Shown here: piece by piece, positions 9,001-17,163 of the stretch | Position numbering within the stretch: position 1 is the first letter of the stretch | How the letters are laid out: every line of letters begins with the position of its first letter | Assembly (NCBI GenBank): GCA_035566895.1 | Contig: DATMQA010000198.1 | Coordinates: forward strand, 1 to 64,000 | Length of the DNA stretch: 64,000 bases | Source of the DNA: DATMQA01 sp035566895 | Lineage (GTDB): Bacteria; Verrucomicrobiota; Verrucomicrobiia; Limisphaerales; UBA8199 | Direction of reading: 5' to 3' | Made by a program: the position numbers and the translations under genes | Notes under the pieces: model-generated | Told to the model about the DNA's origin: nothing | What the model saw: the letters and a program-made list of their open reading frames with translations, nothing else | Database searches by the model: none

Positions 9001-9541
9001 AGGCACGCGTGTCGTTCCAGAAACCACGAGGATTACCGTCGGTCGGAGTCTTATCAGTCTGGCCATTGTAGTTGGTGCCTTCGTAGCAGTAATTTTGCTG
9101 TGAGTTGACCGCGAAGGCCTGGCGAAATACGCCGTTCACGTACAGATCAAGCGTCGAGGTAATCCCCCCTCCCGCCGGGGCATCCGGGATGCACGAGCGA
9201 AGGTTTATGGCGGTAAGACTTTGACCGGTATTATTGGTCCATTGCACGTATTGGCCAGTGGCGGTGAGCTGAACATACGCATGGCCAGAGGCCTCCATTT
9301 CGGGACTGGAGAATTGGTTGGTCGGCGCCGCGGTAACGGAAACCACCGTAGCGCCACCGCCCAGAAACCCGCTTTCCGCCTCATAGCTGATGAACGGAGT
9401 CGTCGCGCCAATACCGGCATGAATTGTGGACGGATAACTGAAGAGTAAAAGCGCAGCCGTCAGCAGACGTCGAATGTCCGCGCTCCGGCCTGATGGTAGT
9501 ATTGAGATGCGCCACATCGCCACGCTTATCCGGGCATTCAT
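6017..9541 (-). CDS. Large secreted multi-domain beta-helix protein (GH87/polysaccharide-lyase-like)
   Basis: A 1174-residue exported protein. Domains in order: signal sequence (about 1-42, ending near STIHA); a CBM35/CBM6-like module (about 48-215, starting YEAESG); a long Asn/Gly-rich right-handed beta-helix (about 225-640, opening with the pectate-lyase-3 type NTTAINNCFSAAR stretch); a second CBM6-like module (about 640-770); a fascin-like beta-trefoil (about 780-895); an FN3 domain (about 905-990); an F5/8 type C (discoidin) domain (about 995-1110); and the short C-terminal tail common here. The N-terminal CBM plus helix resembles GH87 alpha-1,3-glucanase/mycodextranase proteins, but I cannot name catalytic residues. 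It is the last gene of the five-gene minus-strand run, 9 bp after its neighbour. An alternative start is Met9. Confidence 0.75.
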   Translation of the reverse strand: MNARISVAMWRISILPSGRSADIRRLLTAALLLFSYPSTIHAGIGATTPFISYEAESGFLGGGATVVSVTAAPTNQFSSPEMEASGHAYVQLTATGQYVQWTNNTGQSLTAINLRSCIPDAPAGGGITSTLDLYVNGVFRQAFAVNSQQNYCYEGTNYNGQTDKTPTDGNPRGFWNDTRAFVTGAPIAPGDALRFQMDAANTAAFYDIDVVDLETPPPPLGQPANSLSILSYGAVSNNIGADNTTAINNCFSAARAQGRLAWIPAGTYYFSAIHGGLNAAGITILGAGPWYSTLYRVTPVNNSQGVANIITTISCTLSNVSLDCNGSSRAGNNNNGAVNFYGTNWVVDNVWIQHVTSAFWCAGVGGTARNCRVLSVWSDGGNFNNVQSDNGLGMNLTYSNNFVRGTGDDAMAINSVNYNTYGSTTYYYTMMSNITYINNTAVAPWGGKCIGIYGGINDLVTNNLLCDTARYTGLGVMKFGVNGSDLLSATVTGNTVLRCGGNGYNQQQQALMIGNGGDGQGVGTVANAYCAYNTIIDALYDAVGFSTSTNIVLQRNTIINPGLDAIAIGPPDLGSGVMGSALIYSNSVSSLKAGHVVFTNSSVAYAGIIPSAATGYNNRSGVVPETCSEGGQDLGNITAGDWVAYNNVNLNGINTFVARVASTNSGSSVQIHLDSISGTLIGTCSIPVTGGSQAYANAYCGISGASGTHTVYLVFSGGSGDLCHVEYFAFYYAPPAPSHQLVTGDVYSLSALGNGKYVTEDSSHTNLLFAEGVAISAPQQFQIVAAGGGNIALLSLANSNYVSAENNGNSPLVANRTGVGLWETFTEVDAGNGNIGLRAMNNGKYVTVDSLNGNVLIAKSTTVGTQESFTVGFVTGVAPPPPGGVTASPGNSQVILSWAASAGATAYNVKRSTINGGPYGFVATNTTGLSYTNLNLTNGTTYYYVVTALNPAGESTNSAQVSAIPGALNRAGWVASASSTESGGSPAYAIDGNISTRWSTGAPQMNGQWFQVDMNGTNICYELSLDAGSSSSDYPRGYQVNVSKDGSNWGTPVATGAGTSALTLITFPPQTARYIRVTQTGSVSGLWWSIHEFNVVGQPVSLSPPQLVFVAGAGQVQLAWPNDHLGWALQVQTNPPSAGLGTNWVTQPSSAATNQVTIPIDSTSGSVFFRLVFP

Positions 9542-9550
9542 GCGTCTAGG

Positions 9551-10900
9551 TCAGGGTGCCGCCTCCTCAGGAACCGGGGTGACGATCCATCGGTCGCCGC
9601 GCCTGAATCCCGACGGCCCCGGCCGGTCGCGCATCAGGCCCGTGAGCCTGAAATAATTTTCGATGTGTTTGTTGAACATCGCTTCTCCCGCCCCAACTTC
9701 GATGATCCCGCGGTCCTGGTCGGCGCCGAATCCCCCCAAAGCCGCGCCCTTGATGCTTGGAACATATCCTGGCCACTGGCCTGCGCTCCAGGTATAGCCG
9801 AAGTAGAACGGATTGCCCGCCTCTGCCTGCATCTTCGCCTTCCATTCCAGCCCAAGCTCGGCAAACAGCTCGCCAGGATTGGCGGCGATGACGATATCGT
9901 CGTTGATTGTGATTGTCGTGAGGCGAACGTCGAAATGCTTCGCGGTATCGAAACGTCCGCTAAAGGCAAGCGTGGCGTCCTGGTATTTGAGTGTTGTTTC
10001 ACCCGTCTTGCCGTTCAAGGTCTTGGCCACCTTGATCGTTTCGTGGGCCAGCAGCTCTCCCATGCGTTCCATCGGCGTGTAATCGGTCTTAAAGGGATCG
10101 TCCGGGCCGGTTCGGCGCGGGACCGTGAACAACGGGGCAACATTGCCGGCGGCTCCATTGACGAACAGGCAGTTTACTCCTTTGCCAAATGCCTCCTCAA
10201 CCTTCCGCGCGGCGACGCCCGGGTAATCACCTGAGATCGCATAACTCTGGCACACGACGTCGGCATGACAGGCATAATTCATCATGATGGCCCGGGGCTG
10301 GCCATTGGTGTCCTCGACCCGGATAACACCCACCTCCTGGTCAACCGGCCCGAAGGGAATCCGGTCGGGGTTGATCGCGCCATAGTGCTCGTCGCCCATC
10401 CAGGACTCGCGGGCATGGCCGTCCTCGCGGACAACCAGGCGTTTGAATCCCAACTGGGGAAAACTCCTGCGCCCGGCCGCAATCCTCGACGGGAACATAT
10501 TCGTCACTGCCAGCTCCACGGCCTGGATGATTTGCTTTTCGAAGAAGGCCTTCAGGTTGCTATACCCGGGGCCTTTGCCGGGCTTCGACGGACCCGTATG
10601 ATTGTGCGACGAACAGAGGAAAACTTTTGAAATGCCAAACCTCTCCTTGCAGACCGTCTCGACCTTCTCGCTGGTGAAGACGCCCAAATCGACCGAGACA
10701 AAGGCGAGGCGCTCGTGGTCGATTTCCAGCACCAGGCTGCGCGCGTACACGGGATCATGGAGCGGCTCGTCCGTAACGGGAGTGATGCTCACCTTGGCCG
10801 TTCCCGCCAGGAGCTTTCCCGTCGCGCCCCGCGACTGGCTCGTGAAGTTACAAAGCCCGCAGAGCACCAGCGCCGCGGCAAGGAGTTTCGTCGGTTGCAT
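9551..10900 (-). CDS. Neutral/alkaline ceramidase-like secreted hydrolase (N-terminal domain only)
   Basis: The 449-residue product has a signal peptide (about 1-26) followed by the catalytic fold of neutral non-lysosomal ceramidases. Zinc-site motifs are visible: SSHNHTGP, matching the His-x-His of the bacterial enzyme, and NYACHADVV, matching the second zinc His segment. Classical ceramidases are about 650-780 residues and end in an immunoglobulin-like domain; here only the N-terminal region is present. Such short forms are frequent in Verrucomicrobia and Planctomycetes, and their substrate is not proven to be ceramide. The gene lies 10 bp after the alpha/beta hydrolase gene and 9 bp before the beta-helix gene, so all three are almost certainly co-transcribed. 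Confidence 0.8.
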   Translation of the reverse strand: MQPTKLLAAALVLCGLCNFTSQSRGATGKLLAGTAKVSITPVTDEPLHDPVYARSLVLEIDHERLAFVSVDLGVFTSEKVETVCKERFGISKVFLCSSHNHTGPSKPGKGPGYSNLKAFFEKQIIQAVELAVTNMFPSRIAAGRRSFPQLGFKRLVVREDGHARESWMGDEHYGAINPDRIPFGPVDQEVGVIRVEDTNGQPRAIMMNYACHADVVCQSYAISGDYPGVAARKVEEAFGKGVNCLFVNGAAGNVAPLFTVPRRTGPDDPFKTDYTPMERMGELLAHETIKVAKTLNGKTGETTLKYQDATLAFSGRFDTAKHFDVRLTTITINDDIVIAANPGELFAELGLEWKAKMQAEAGNPFYFGYTWSAGQWPGYVPSIKGAALGGFGADQDRGIIEVGAGEAMFNKHIENYFRLTGLMRDRPGPSGFRRGDRWIVTPVPEEAAP

Positions 10901-10910
10901 ATAGTCGAGT

Positions 10911-12461
10911 CTATCGTGCCTGGGCGGTGATGAAATCCACTACTGGCTTCGGATCCCTGGGCGCCGTTGGGAAATGCCCGTCGCCTTCTTTGATGATGAC
11001 GGTGATCCGGCCACCGAGTTCCTTGTATCTTTTTTCGACCACCCGCGTCTGGTCGTTGAGCCAGGGATCAAGGCCGCCGCAGACATGCAGCAGCGGCACG
11101 CCTGCCTTGGCTAACGGAGCCAGGTTATCCAGCGGCGGCGTTTTCGCCATGTGGCTGCGCAAGACCGGATTCTCACCGTAAACGCACCCGACCTTGTCCG
11201 GGTTCTCGATGGCCCAGGCGTACGCATCCCCCGCCGCGGCCCCCGCGCCTTCCATCACTGGCTTCGGGGAAAAACCGTGCCCGGTCAGGTGCCGGTAAAC
11301 GGCGTCCCAATGCGCCCGCGACGGGCCGTCGCCGTTGTAAGGGACCGGGCCGGTGACGATGTGAAAACCTTTAGCCAGCAAAGCCAGGTCCACCGCCGCC
11401 TCGCGCGAAACGTAATCCGCGCGGAACACCCAGGGGGTTCCCGCTGCCGCGGTTTTCGGCATGATGACGTTGATGGTGCCTTCGACGCCGCTCAGGTCGA
11501 AGGCGTAGCGGTCGTAGCACTCGGTGAACCCCGGTCCGCGACAGGTGATATAAGTTCCTTCCTTCGGGTAGTCGCGGTAGAAGTTCTCCGCGCTGTAAAA
11601 CGAGCATCTGGTGAATTTGCCGGGCACGAAGTCAGGCTTGTGGCTGCTGACCGGATGGACGTTCTGCTCAATCCAATCGGCGAGCGGTTTGGGATCGCGC
11701 AAGCTATGCGGATGGTGGCCGAAGCCTTCCTTGATCATCACGGTGATCCGGCCGCCCCACTGCTGGTAGATATTCTCGATGGCCGAGGAAAACCGTCCAA
11801 ACAATGGATCCACGCTGCCACAGACGTGCAGCAGGGGCACATCATTGGTGGCCAGATCTCCGAGCCTCAAAAGAATCTCACGGTTGCCGCCGGGGTTGTC
11901 AGCGTAAATGCAGGACACTTTATCGGGGTTGGTGGTGGCCCATATGTAGGCGTATTCTCCGCCCCGGCTCATGCCGATGAAAGCCGGCTTCTTCGAGAGC
12001 CCCTGCTTTTCCGTAAGGAAAGCATACCACGCAGCCCACTCCTTGCCCGGCTTCAACGTGGCGTCGGCCGAGATGTAAGCAATGTGAAACCCCCGCTTCA
12101 GCAGTTCGATTTCCGTTTGCGGCTGGTGGTCCCAGTAACAGCCGCGCCAGGACCATGGCCTGCCGGCGGCGGCTTCTTTTGGCGCCACGACAATGCATCG
12201 CCGCTGGCCGCTCGGTGGGCTGCCCACGCCGGCGTTTTCCCCCGCCGGCGCTTTGAAAGGCCGGAGGCTCAAGTCCGAACAGTCCATGATGAAATCATAG
12301 CGGTCGAAACCATGCCAGGTGGACTTCTCGCCCGCGAAAGCCGCCGGGGAAGATGCCTCGGATGATTCAGCTCCGCGCAGGCTGGCCGAGATACCGAATG
12401 TGGAAAGGGCAAGCGCCGCAAGACCGACGAGTTGTTTTATACCTGAAGAGTTCGATTTCAT
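10911..12461 (-). CDS. Secreted tandem alpha/beta hydrolase with an inactivated second domain
   Basis: The start at 12461 gives 516 residues with a plausible signal sequence; the longer frame upstream adds Arg/Pro/His-rich non-coding text. Two homologous alpha/beta hydrolase halves follow each other (about 85-270 and 330-510). Half one has a complete triad: Ser165 in GMSRGG, Asp218 in GSVDPL, and His249 in GFGHH. Half two aligns closely (AYAWA for AYIWA, GGLDPW, GDGHFP) and keeps Asp465 and His496. Its nucleophile elbow, however, reads GAGAAAG, with Gly407 where Ser should be. Half two therefore probably binds or stabilises rather than catalyses. The substrate is likely an ester on a glycan or plant polymer, inferred from the sialidase-like and GH2 genes upstream. 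Confidence 0.8.
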   Translation of the reverse strand: MKSNSSGIKQLVGLAALALSTFGISASLRGAESSEASSPAAFAGEKSTWHGFDRYDFIMDCSDLSLRPFKAPAGENAGVGSPPSGQRRCIVVAPKEAAAGRPWSWRGCYWDHQPQTEIELLKRGFHIAYISADATLKPGKEWAAWYAFLTEKQGLSKKPAFIGMSRGGEYAYIWATTNPDKVSCIYADNPGGNREILLRLGDLATNDVPLLHVCGSVDPLFGRFSSAIENIYQQWGGRITVMIKEGFGHHPHSLRDPKPLADWIEQNVHPVSSHKPDFVPGKFTRCSFYSAENFYRDYPKEGTYITCRGPGFTECYDRYAFDLSGVEGTINVIMPKTAAAGTPWVFRADYVSREAAVDLALLAKGFHIVTGPVPYNGDGPSRAHWDAVYRHLTGHGFSPKPVMEGAGAAAGDAYAWAIENPDKVGCVYGENPVLRSHMAKTPPLDNLAPLAKAGVPLLHVCGGLDPWLNDQTRVVEKRYKELGGRITVIIKEGDGHFPTAPRDPKPVVDFITAQAR

Positions 12462-12553
12462 AACGCCAGGATGCCTTCTGCGTTCGGCCAGCCGCCAGCA
12501 GATATGGGGTTCTTTTCGCAGGCAAATGAATGTAATCGATCCCGCCCCCTGAT

Positions 12554-12637
12554 GGCATCCCCAAAATCGGGGATGCCGGAATGATGAGTGATGGAACGAT
12601 GGAGCGATGGAGTGCCTGCTGGGGACGAGCCGTCCCC
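12554..12637. repeat. Two intercistronic hairpins between sialidase-like and hydrolase genes
   Basis: Two perfect inverted repeats lie in the 194-bp gap inside the minus-strand operon. At 12554-12577 the arms are GGCATCCCC / GGGGATGCC around AAAATC. At 12621-12637 they are GGGGACG / CGTCCCC around AGC. Neither is followed by a U-tract on the minus strand, so they look like REP-type or mRNA-stabilising hairpins rather than terminators. A short GATGG-type microsatellite (about 12585-12611) lies between them. Confidence 0.6.
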
Positions 12638-12655
12638 ACCTCGTCAAGCCGCTGG

Positions 12656-13927
12656 TTACCGGTTGGGCGCGGGAAGAAGCTCGATGCCGGAATGGTCCGG
12701 CCGGATTCGCAGGCGGATGGAACGAATAGCGTTCTGGGCCGCATCGGACGCGCGATGCCCCCCGGTGGCGATGTAACAAATGAAAAGAGAGCCGTCAGGC
12801 AATTCCATCGCTTTGCCGTAGCCATAACTGGTGTCCACGAGGAAACCATAATCTTTGGCCGGCGCGGTCCAGGTTTGGCCGCCATCGGCGCTGAAGATGA
12901 GGCGCAGACCGTTGTGGCCGGGTGAATAAGAGCCGTGGAGACAAACCAGGGTGCCGTCGCGCAAAACGTAGAGGCTCGGCGCAAACATGCGCAGGCCGAA
13001 GGTCGCGGGCGGAGTCCACGTCCTGCCGCGGTCGCTCGACCAGCTAATATCGCCCTCGGGCCGCGCCATCATCACCCAGCGGCCATCCGGCAGTTCGGCC
13101 ACCGTGCATTCCTGCAAGTCATGCCCGGCCTTGATGGTGGAGAGCAGCTTCCAGGTTTTTCCGCGGTTGGTGGAGCGGAAGATGCCGCATTGATCCGGCG
13201 GACCCTGTGGGCGGCCGTTGATGGCGAGCAGGACCGACCCATCCTTGAGCCTGGCAAACGGACCGTCGGTCTCGTGGAACCAGGGCGTGCCGAGCGGGAT
13301 TGGCTTTTTCTCCCACGTTTTTCCATTGTCAAACGAGCGAATAAAAAAGATGTGGGGCGGCGGGGTTCTGCCCGGGTCTTTGGGTTCGTCTCCCTTGTAG
13401 ATGAAAAAACAGCAGAGCACAGTTCCATCCGACAACTGGACGAAGGCCGGGTGCCGATCGTCCGCCAGGGTGTCCACCAGCGTTTCGGGTTTGCTCCAGG
13501 TTTTGCCTTCATCCGTCGACCGGGTGAGCATGGCGCGGCCGCCCGAGGGCGCGACGATGTCCGTGGGCATTCCCAGCTTTCGATATTCTTCGAGATGCGC
13601 CGGCGAATATTGCATCGGCGTTGAAACCGACGCGTGCCAATAACCGGCATTGAAGCCGACCAGCCACGTTCCGTTCCGGAGCCGGATGGGAGATTCCCAG
13701 CCGACGAAGCCAGCATAACCCGGAAACGGGTCCGGCTGGTTTATTCCGGGACCGACAATGATTCCCCGGCAATCTTCAGGCCGGGCTTTGGATTCTCCAG
13801 TTTCGACCACCGTGACGTGAGCTGCGTGCGCCGGCGAGCGGAAGGAAAAAGCGGCGAGAAAAACCCACAGAGCGAGGGCCGCCTTCTCAGCCCCGGGCGG
13901 CCGTTTGGTTTCGTTCGCCGGATTCAC
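12656..13927 (-). CDS. Secreted BNR/Asp-box sialidase-like beta-propeller
   Basis: A 423-residue exported protein (signal region about 15-35, ending AHA). It has five Asp-box motifs of the S-x-D/N-x-G-x-T-W type at regular spacing: STDEGKTW, SFDNGKTW, STNRGKTW, SSDRGRTW and SADGGQTW. This defines a six-bladed sialidase-type propeller. The N-terminal F/Y-R-I-P signature of true sialidases is not visible; the equivalent place reads ESPIRLRNGTWL. Hydrolysis of sialic acid is therefore plausible but not shown, and other glycosidase or lyase activities are known on this fold. The gene begins 43 bp after the GH2 gene and lies in the same minus-strand run. Confidence 0.8.
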   Translation of the reverse strand: MNPANETKRPPGAEKAALALWVFLAAFSFRSPAHAAHVTVVETGESKARPEDCRGIIVGPGINQPDPFPGYAGFVGWESPIRLRNGTWLVGFNAGYWHASVSTPMQYSPAHLEEYRKLGMPTDIVAPSGGRAMLTRSTDEGKTWSKPETLVDTLADDRHPAFVQLSDGTVLCCFFIYKGDEPKDPGRTPPPHIFFIRSFDNGKTWEKKPIPLGTPWFHETDGPFARLKDGSVLLAINGRPQGPPDQCGIFRSTNRGKTWKLLSTIKAGHDLQECTVAELPDGRWVMMARPEGDISWSSDRGRTWTPPATFGLRMFAPSLYVLRDGTLVCLHGSYSPGHNGLRLIFSADGGQTWTAPAKDYGFLVDTSYGYGKAMELPDGSLFICYIATGGHRASDAAQNAIRSIRLRIRPDHSGIELLPAPNR

Positions 13928-13970
13928 CGCGCCAAGCTATGGTGCAGGTTCCGCCCAGGTCAAGATGCGG

Positions 13971-16658
13971 CTACGGTTTCCGTGCTCCTTGAACTGTTGC
14001 GCTTCCCGGTTCGAAGCGAAGATAAACCGTGCCCTGATAAGGCGCGCTCACCAGCGGCGTGGTTGCTTGCGGTCCGGTCTGCGCGGCGGTTTCAAATTTG
14101 TTTCCCATCGGCGGAATGTCACGCACCACGGCGAGATTGCCCGGTGGAAATTTCATCGCCATCTTCGCCATCAGATTGCCGCCGGGGAAATGCGGGGTGC
14201 CCACGCGCACAAAGGTTTTTTCGTCCGGAATCACCATCGTGAGCGCGCCTTCGGTTGTCACCAGTTTGAGCCAGCGCACATTGGCGAAGTAGCCGGCGAA
14301 TTCGGGATACACCCAATCCTTGTAGCCGGTCTCCGTCGAGTTGTAGGCCGTGTCCCAGACGCCGAGCGTCTGGCCTTTCAGCCGGTTGCGCCAGACGCGA
14401 TAGGGCCCGTCGCCGAACCACGTTTTCCTGAGCATTTTTTCTTCGGGATAATCAAAAGCCACGCCGACCACATTGGTCTGCATCGCCGGATCAATCGCAT
14501 ATTCCAGTTTTAGCCAGCCCGAATCCAGCAGGGTCCAATGAGCTTGCGAAATCGGCCCGCTCGTCAGTGAAAACTTTTTGCCGCCCACCTTGACGCCGAG
14601 TAATTGTCCCGTACCTGGCACAACACTCGCTTCTAGATCACGCTCTTTCAAAAGCAAGTTGTCCTCCGTCATCGTTGCTGGGACTGGCGAACCGGTTGGC
14701 GCAAATTGGCTTTGCTGCTGCAGCGGCCACACCCACGTCCACAATTCCTGCCCGTGCGGATTGCGCGCCGTCACTGCCAGCGCGCCGGCGTTTTTCCAAT
14801 CTGCCGGAAGACGGAGTTTCAGCCGGCCGGAATTTCCCGGGGCGATGACGGGGCTGGGAATCGCGCCTCGGGCAATCGGGTCGAAACCGGCGGACTGGCC
14901 GAACCGCCGCAGTTGCCAGTTGAAGCTGCATTGGGAAAGGCTGGTGAACTCGTAACGATTTTCCACCGGCAGCGTGCCGTCGAAATCCACCGGCAAAGCG
15001 TCCGGAAGCTGCACGGGCGACCAGACTTGCTTGATCGTGTAATAGCTGGCTTCCTTTTCGCGATACGGTCCGACAATGCCGTCGGGCGCCCAGTTGCCCT
15101 TCACGTCAATCACGTTGTTCAAATCGTTGCGCCGCACGCCTTCATCGGCAAACACCCAGAGGAATCCGCCTGCCGAAACTTTGCTGCGGCGCATCGCGTT
15201 CCAAAAATCGTCCAGCCCCGCGCCATGACCGCCATCGTAAAGGCCATGCAGAAATTCCGTCGGCAGATAAACAAGGTTGCCCGAAAGTCCCTGCACCAGC
15301 GCCTTGTAGTCCGGATAATGCTTGTCATCGATGTTGCCGAACTTCGCCCAGGGATGATTGACGGCGCGATGCTGCGGATCGAGTTGATTAAAGTCAGCGT
15401 CCAGGTTCGTGTTCCAGCCGCCTTCGTTGCCATTGTCCCAGAGGATGATGCTGGGATGGTTCACGTCGCGGGAAATCATTTCCTTGACGTGCTGGCGCCC
15501 GACCTCCGTGTCGTATTTGTGCTGCCAGCCGGTGAGTTCGTCCAGGACGTAAAGCCCTCGCTCATCGCACAAGTCCAGAAACTCCTCATCGGGCGGATAA
15601 TGCGACATGCGCACGGCGTTCATATTCATGTCCTGAATCAAATCCAAATCAAGGGCGGCAATCCGGTCGGAGGATGAACGTCCCAGCGTCGGCCAGGCGA
15701 CGTGATGGCAGACGCCCTTGAGCAGCACGCGCCGGCCGTTGACCAAAAGACCTTCGCCTGCGCGCATTTCAACCGTGCGAAATCCGAAACGCTGTTTCAG
15801 TTCATGCAACACCTTCGCGCCTTGCTTGAGTTGCACGACGGCGGTATAAAGTGACGGCGTTTCCGCCGTCCACAAGGCCGGCGCGGAAATCTTCGTCGTG
15901 ACGCGCCCCGCCGCCACCGGCACCGCAACGGGTCCCACCACGATTTTTCCCTGCGCGTCCTGGAGCCTCACTTCAATGGCGCTGGCATGGCCCTCGCCCC
16001 CCAGATAATAATCCAGCGCGAACGTGCCGTCGGCGCGCGCGTCAATCGCCACGCGCTCCAGGAATTGCGGCGGCTCGGCCTGCAACCAAACCGGACGGAA
16101 GATTCCTCCGAAGACCCAATAGTCGGCGTTGCGCTCGGCGTTGTTGACGGAAGCATTTGTGGATTTGTCGCTCACGGAAACTTCGAGCAGGTTTTCCTCG
16201 CCAAACTTGAGCAGCCGGGTGATATCATATTTGAACCGATAAAACGCGCCTTGATGCCATGGCCCAGCCTCGGTGCCGTTGACTTTCACCGACGCATCGG
16301 TCATCACCCCTTCGAACACGATGAAGACGCGCCGCTCATGCCAGCCGGCGGGCACATTAAACCGATGGCGGTAGTCGCCGCGGATGGGGGTGTAGTTCTT
16401 ATCCTCGTGGCCGTAACGGAACTTGCCGAAGCCCTGCAATTCCCAGCACGAGGGCACGGCGATGTTCGTCCACACGCCGCTGTTACGCCCGTCGGAGCAG
16501 AAAAAATCCCACGGCACAGTCTGTTCGCCATCGTGGCCTGAAATGTATTGGCGGACAGTTTCCTGTGCCATTGCCGGAGCGCTGCCAGAGACCCAGTAAC
16601 CCAGGCAGAGGCTGGTCGCGAATAAAACTTGTCTGCCTCGGATAAAAAACTTCTTCAT
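13971..16658 (-). CDS. Secreted glycoside hydrolase family 2 enzyme (beta-galactosidase type)
   Basis: I use the Met at 16658 (895 residues), because it opens a clean signal peptide (about 1-31, ending PAMA); the Met six codons upstream adds nothing. The order is GH2 sugar-binding jelly roll (about 40-205), immunoglobulin-like domain (about 210-300), and TIM-barrel (about 305-560) with the usual GVCHHVAWPTLG entry. The acid/base Glu sits in WDNGNEGGW (Glu412), and the nucleophile candidate Glu468 in LPTEFLHG. A C-terminal beta-sandwich region completes it. It is the first gene of the minus-strand run and probably acts in the periplasm or outside. Beta-galactosidase, beta-glucuronidase and beta-mannosidase activities all occur in GH2; which one applies is open. 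Confidence 0.88.
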   Translation of the reverse strand: MKKFFIRGRQVLFATSLCLGYWVSGSAPAMAQETVRQYISGHDGEQTVPWDFFCSDGRNSGVWTNIAVPSCWELQGFGKFRYGHEDKNYTPIRGDYRHRFNVPAGWHERRVFIVFEGVMTDASVKVNGTEAGPWHQGAFYRFKYDITRLLKFGEENLLEVSVSDKSTNASVNNAERNADYWVFGGIFRPVWLQAEPPQFLERVAIDARADGTFALDYYLGGEGHASAIEVRLQDAQGKIVVGPVAVPVAAGRVTTKISAPALWTAETPSLYTAVVQLKQGAKVLHELKQRFGFRTVEMRAGEGLLVNGRRVLLKGVCHHVAWPTLGRSSSDRIAALDLDLIQDMNMNAVRMSHYPPDEEFLDLCDERGLYVLDELTGWQHKYDTEVGRQHVKEMISRDVNHPSIILWDNGNEGGWNTNLDADFNQLDPQHRAVNHPWAKFGNIDDKHYPDYKALVQGLSGNLVYLPTEFLHGLYDGGHGAGLDDFWNAMRRSKVSAGGFLWVFADEGVRRNDLNNVIDVKGNWAPDGIVGPYREKEASYYTIKQVWSPVQLPDALPVDFDGTLPVENRYEFTSLSQCSFNWQLRRFGQSAGFDPIARGAIPSPVIAPGNSGRLKLRLPADWKNAGALAVTARNPHGQELWTWVWPLQQQSQFAPTGSPVPATMTEDNLLLKERDLEASVVPGTGQLLGVKVGGKKFSLTSGPISQAHWTLLDSGWLKLEYAIDPAMQTNVVGVAFDYPEEKMLRKTWFGDGPYRVWRNRLKGQTLGVWDTAYNSTETGYKDWVYPEFAGYFANVRWLKLVTTEGALTMVIPDEKTFVRVGTPHFPGGNLMAKMAMKFPPGNLAVVRDIPPMGNKFETAAQTGPQATTPLVSAPYQGTVYLRFEPGSATVQGARKP

Positions 16659-17163
16659 ACGGTCAGCGCCGGGCAAGTTTCACTTCACCCACGCTATCAA
16701 TGTAACGAAAAATAGCGAGCGCTAACCCCTCTCCACCTTCCTCTTTCTCGTCCTCGTCTTTGGTCTTGGATGAAAATCCCTTTGGGATCCCGTTGGGATT
16801 TCCTGCTTTACCAGTTACCAGGTTGAGCAGGGACGGTGTGAATGCCTGCGCTCTCTACGGAGGTGGCTTGTGGGGTTTCATTGCCCCGGACGGCCCCCGG
16901 CAGCTTTTCCGCGCTTCCACATTTCAACGTTTCCGTTTTACGTCTTCCTCTCCCGCAGCCCCGCTGAACCGCGACTCTCCGCCGCGCGATGACCACAACA
17001 CCGAATGAATTGCTCACCGCATTCAGCGGCGCGTAAAGCGTGATTTCGGTTGCGCGCCGCGCGGGCTCGTGCTTAAGTAAAGGCGTATCACCGGAATTAA
17101 TTGCATGGATTAACGCACTTGCTGTTAACTTTTGTCCGACCAAGCCACAACTGGAGTTCAACC
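16659..17163. promoter_or_regulatory. Divergent intergenic region between the GH2 operon and the RCC1 gene
   Basis: These 505 bp contain no convincing gene; an 82-residue open frame at 16760-17008 has no protein-like features. By position it should hold the promoter of the minus-strand five-gene run and that of the RCC1-repeat gene on the plus strand. A short inverted repeat (AAATCCC ... GGGATTT, about 16774-16801) is the only structure I noticed. I could not pick sigma boxes with confidence. Confidence 0.4.

Noticed and set aside
12656..16658. Idea of a dedicated ganglioside-degradation operon
   Set aside because: The propeller lacks the sialidase F/YRIP motif and the ceramidase-like protein is truncated, so I kept only a general glycoconjugate role.
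16760..17008. Plus-strand frame of 82 residues between the GH2 and RCC1 genes
   Set aside because: No recognisable motif; it sits where promoters of two divergent genes are expected.
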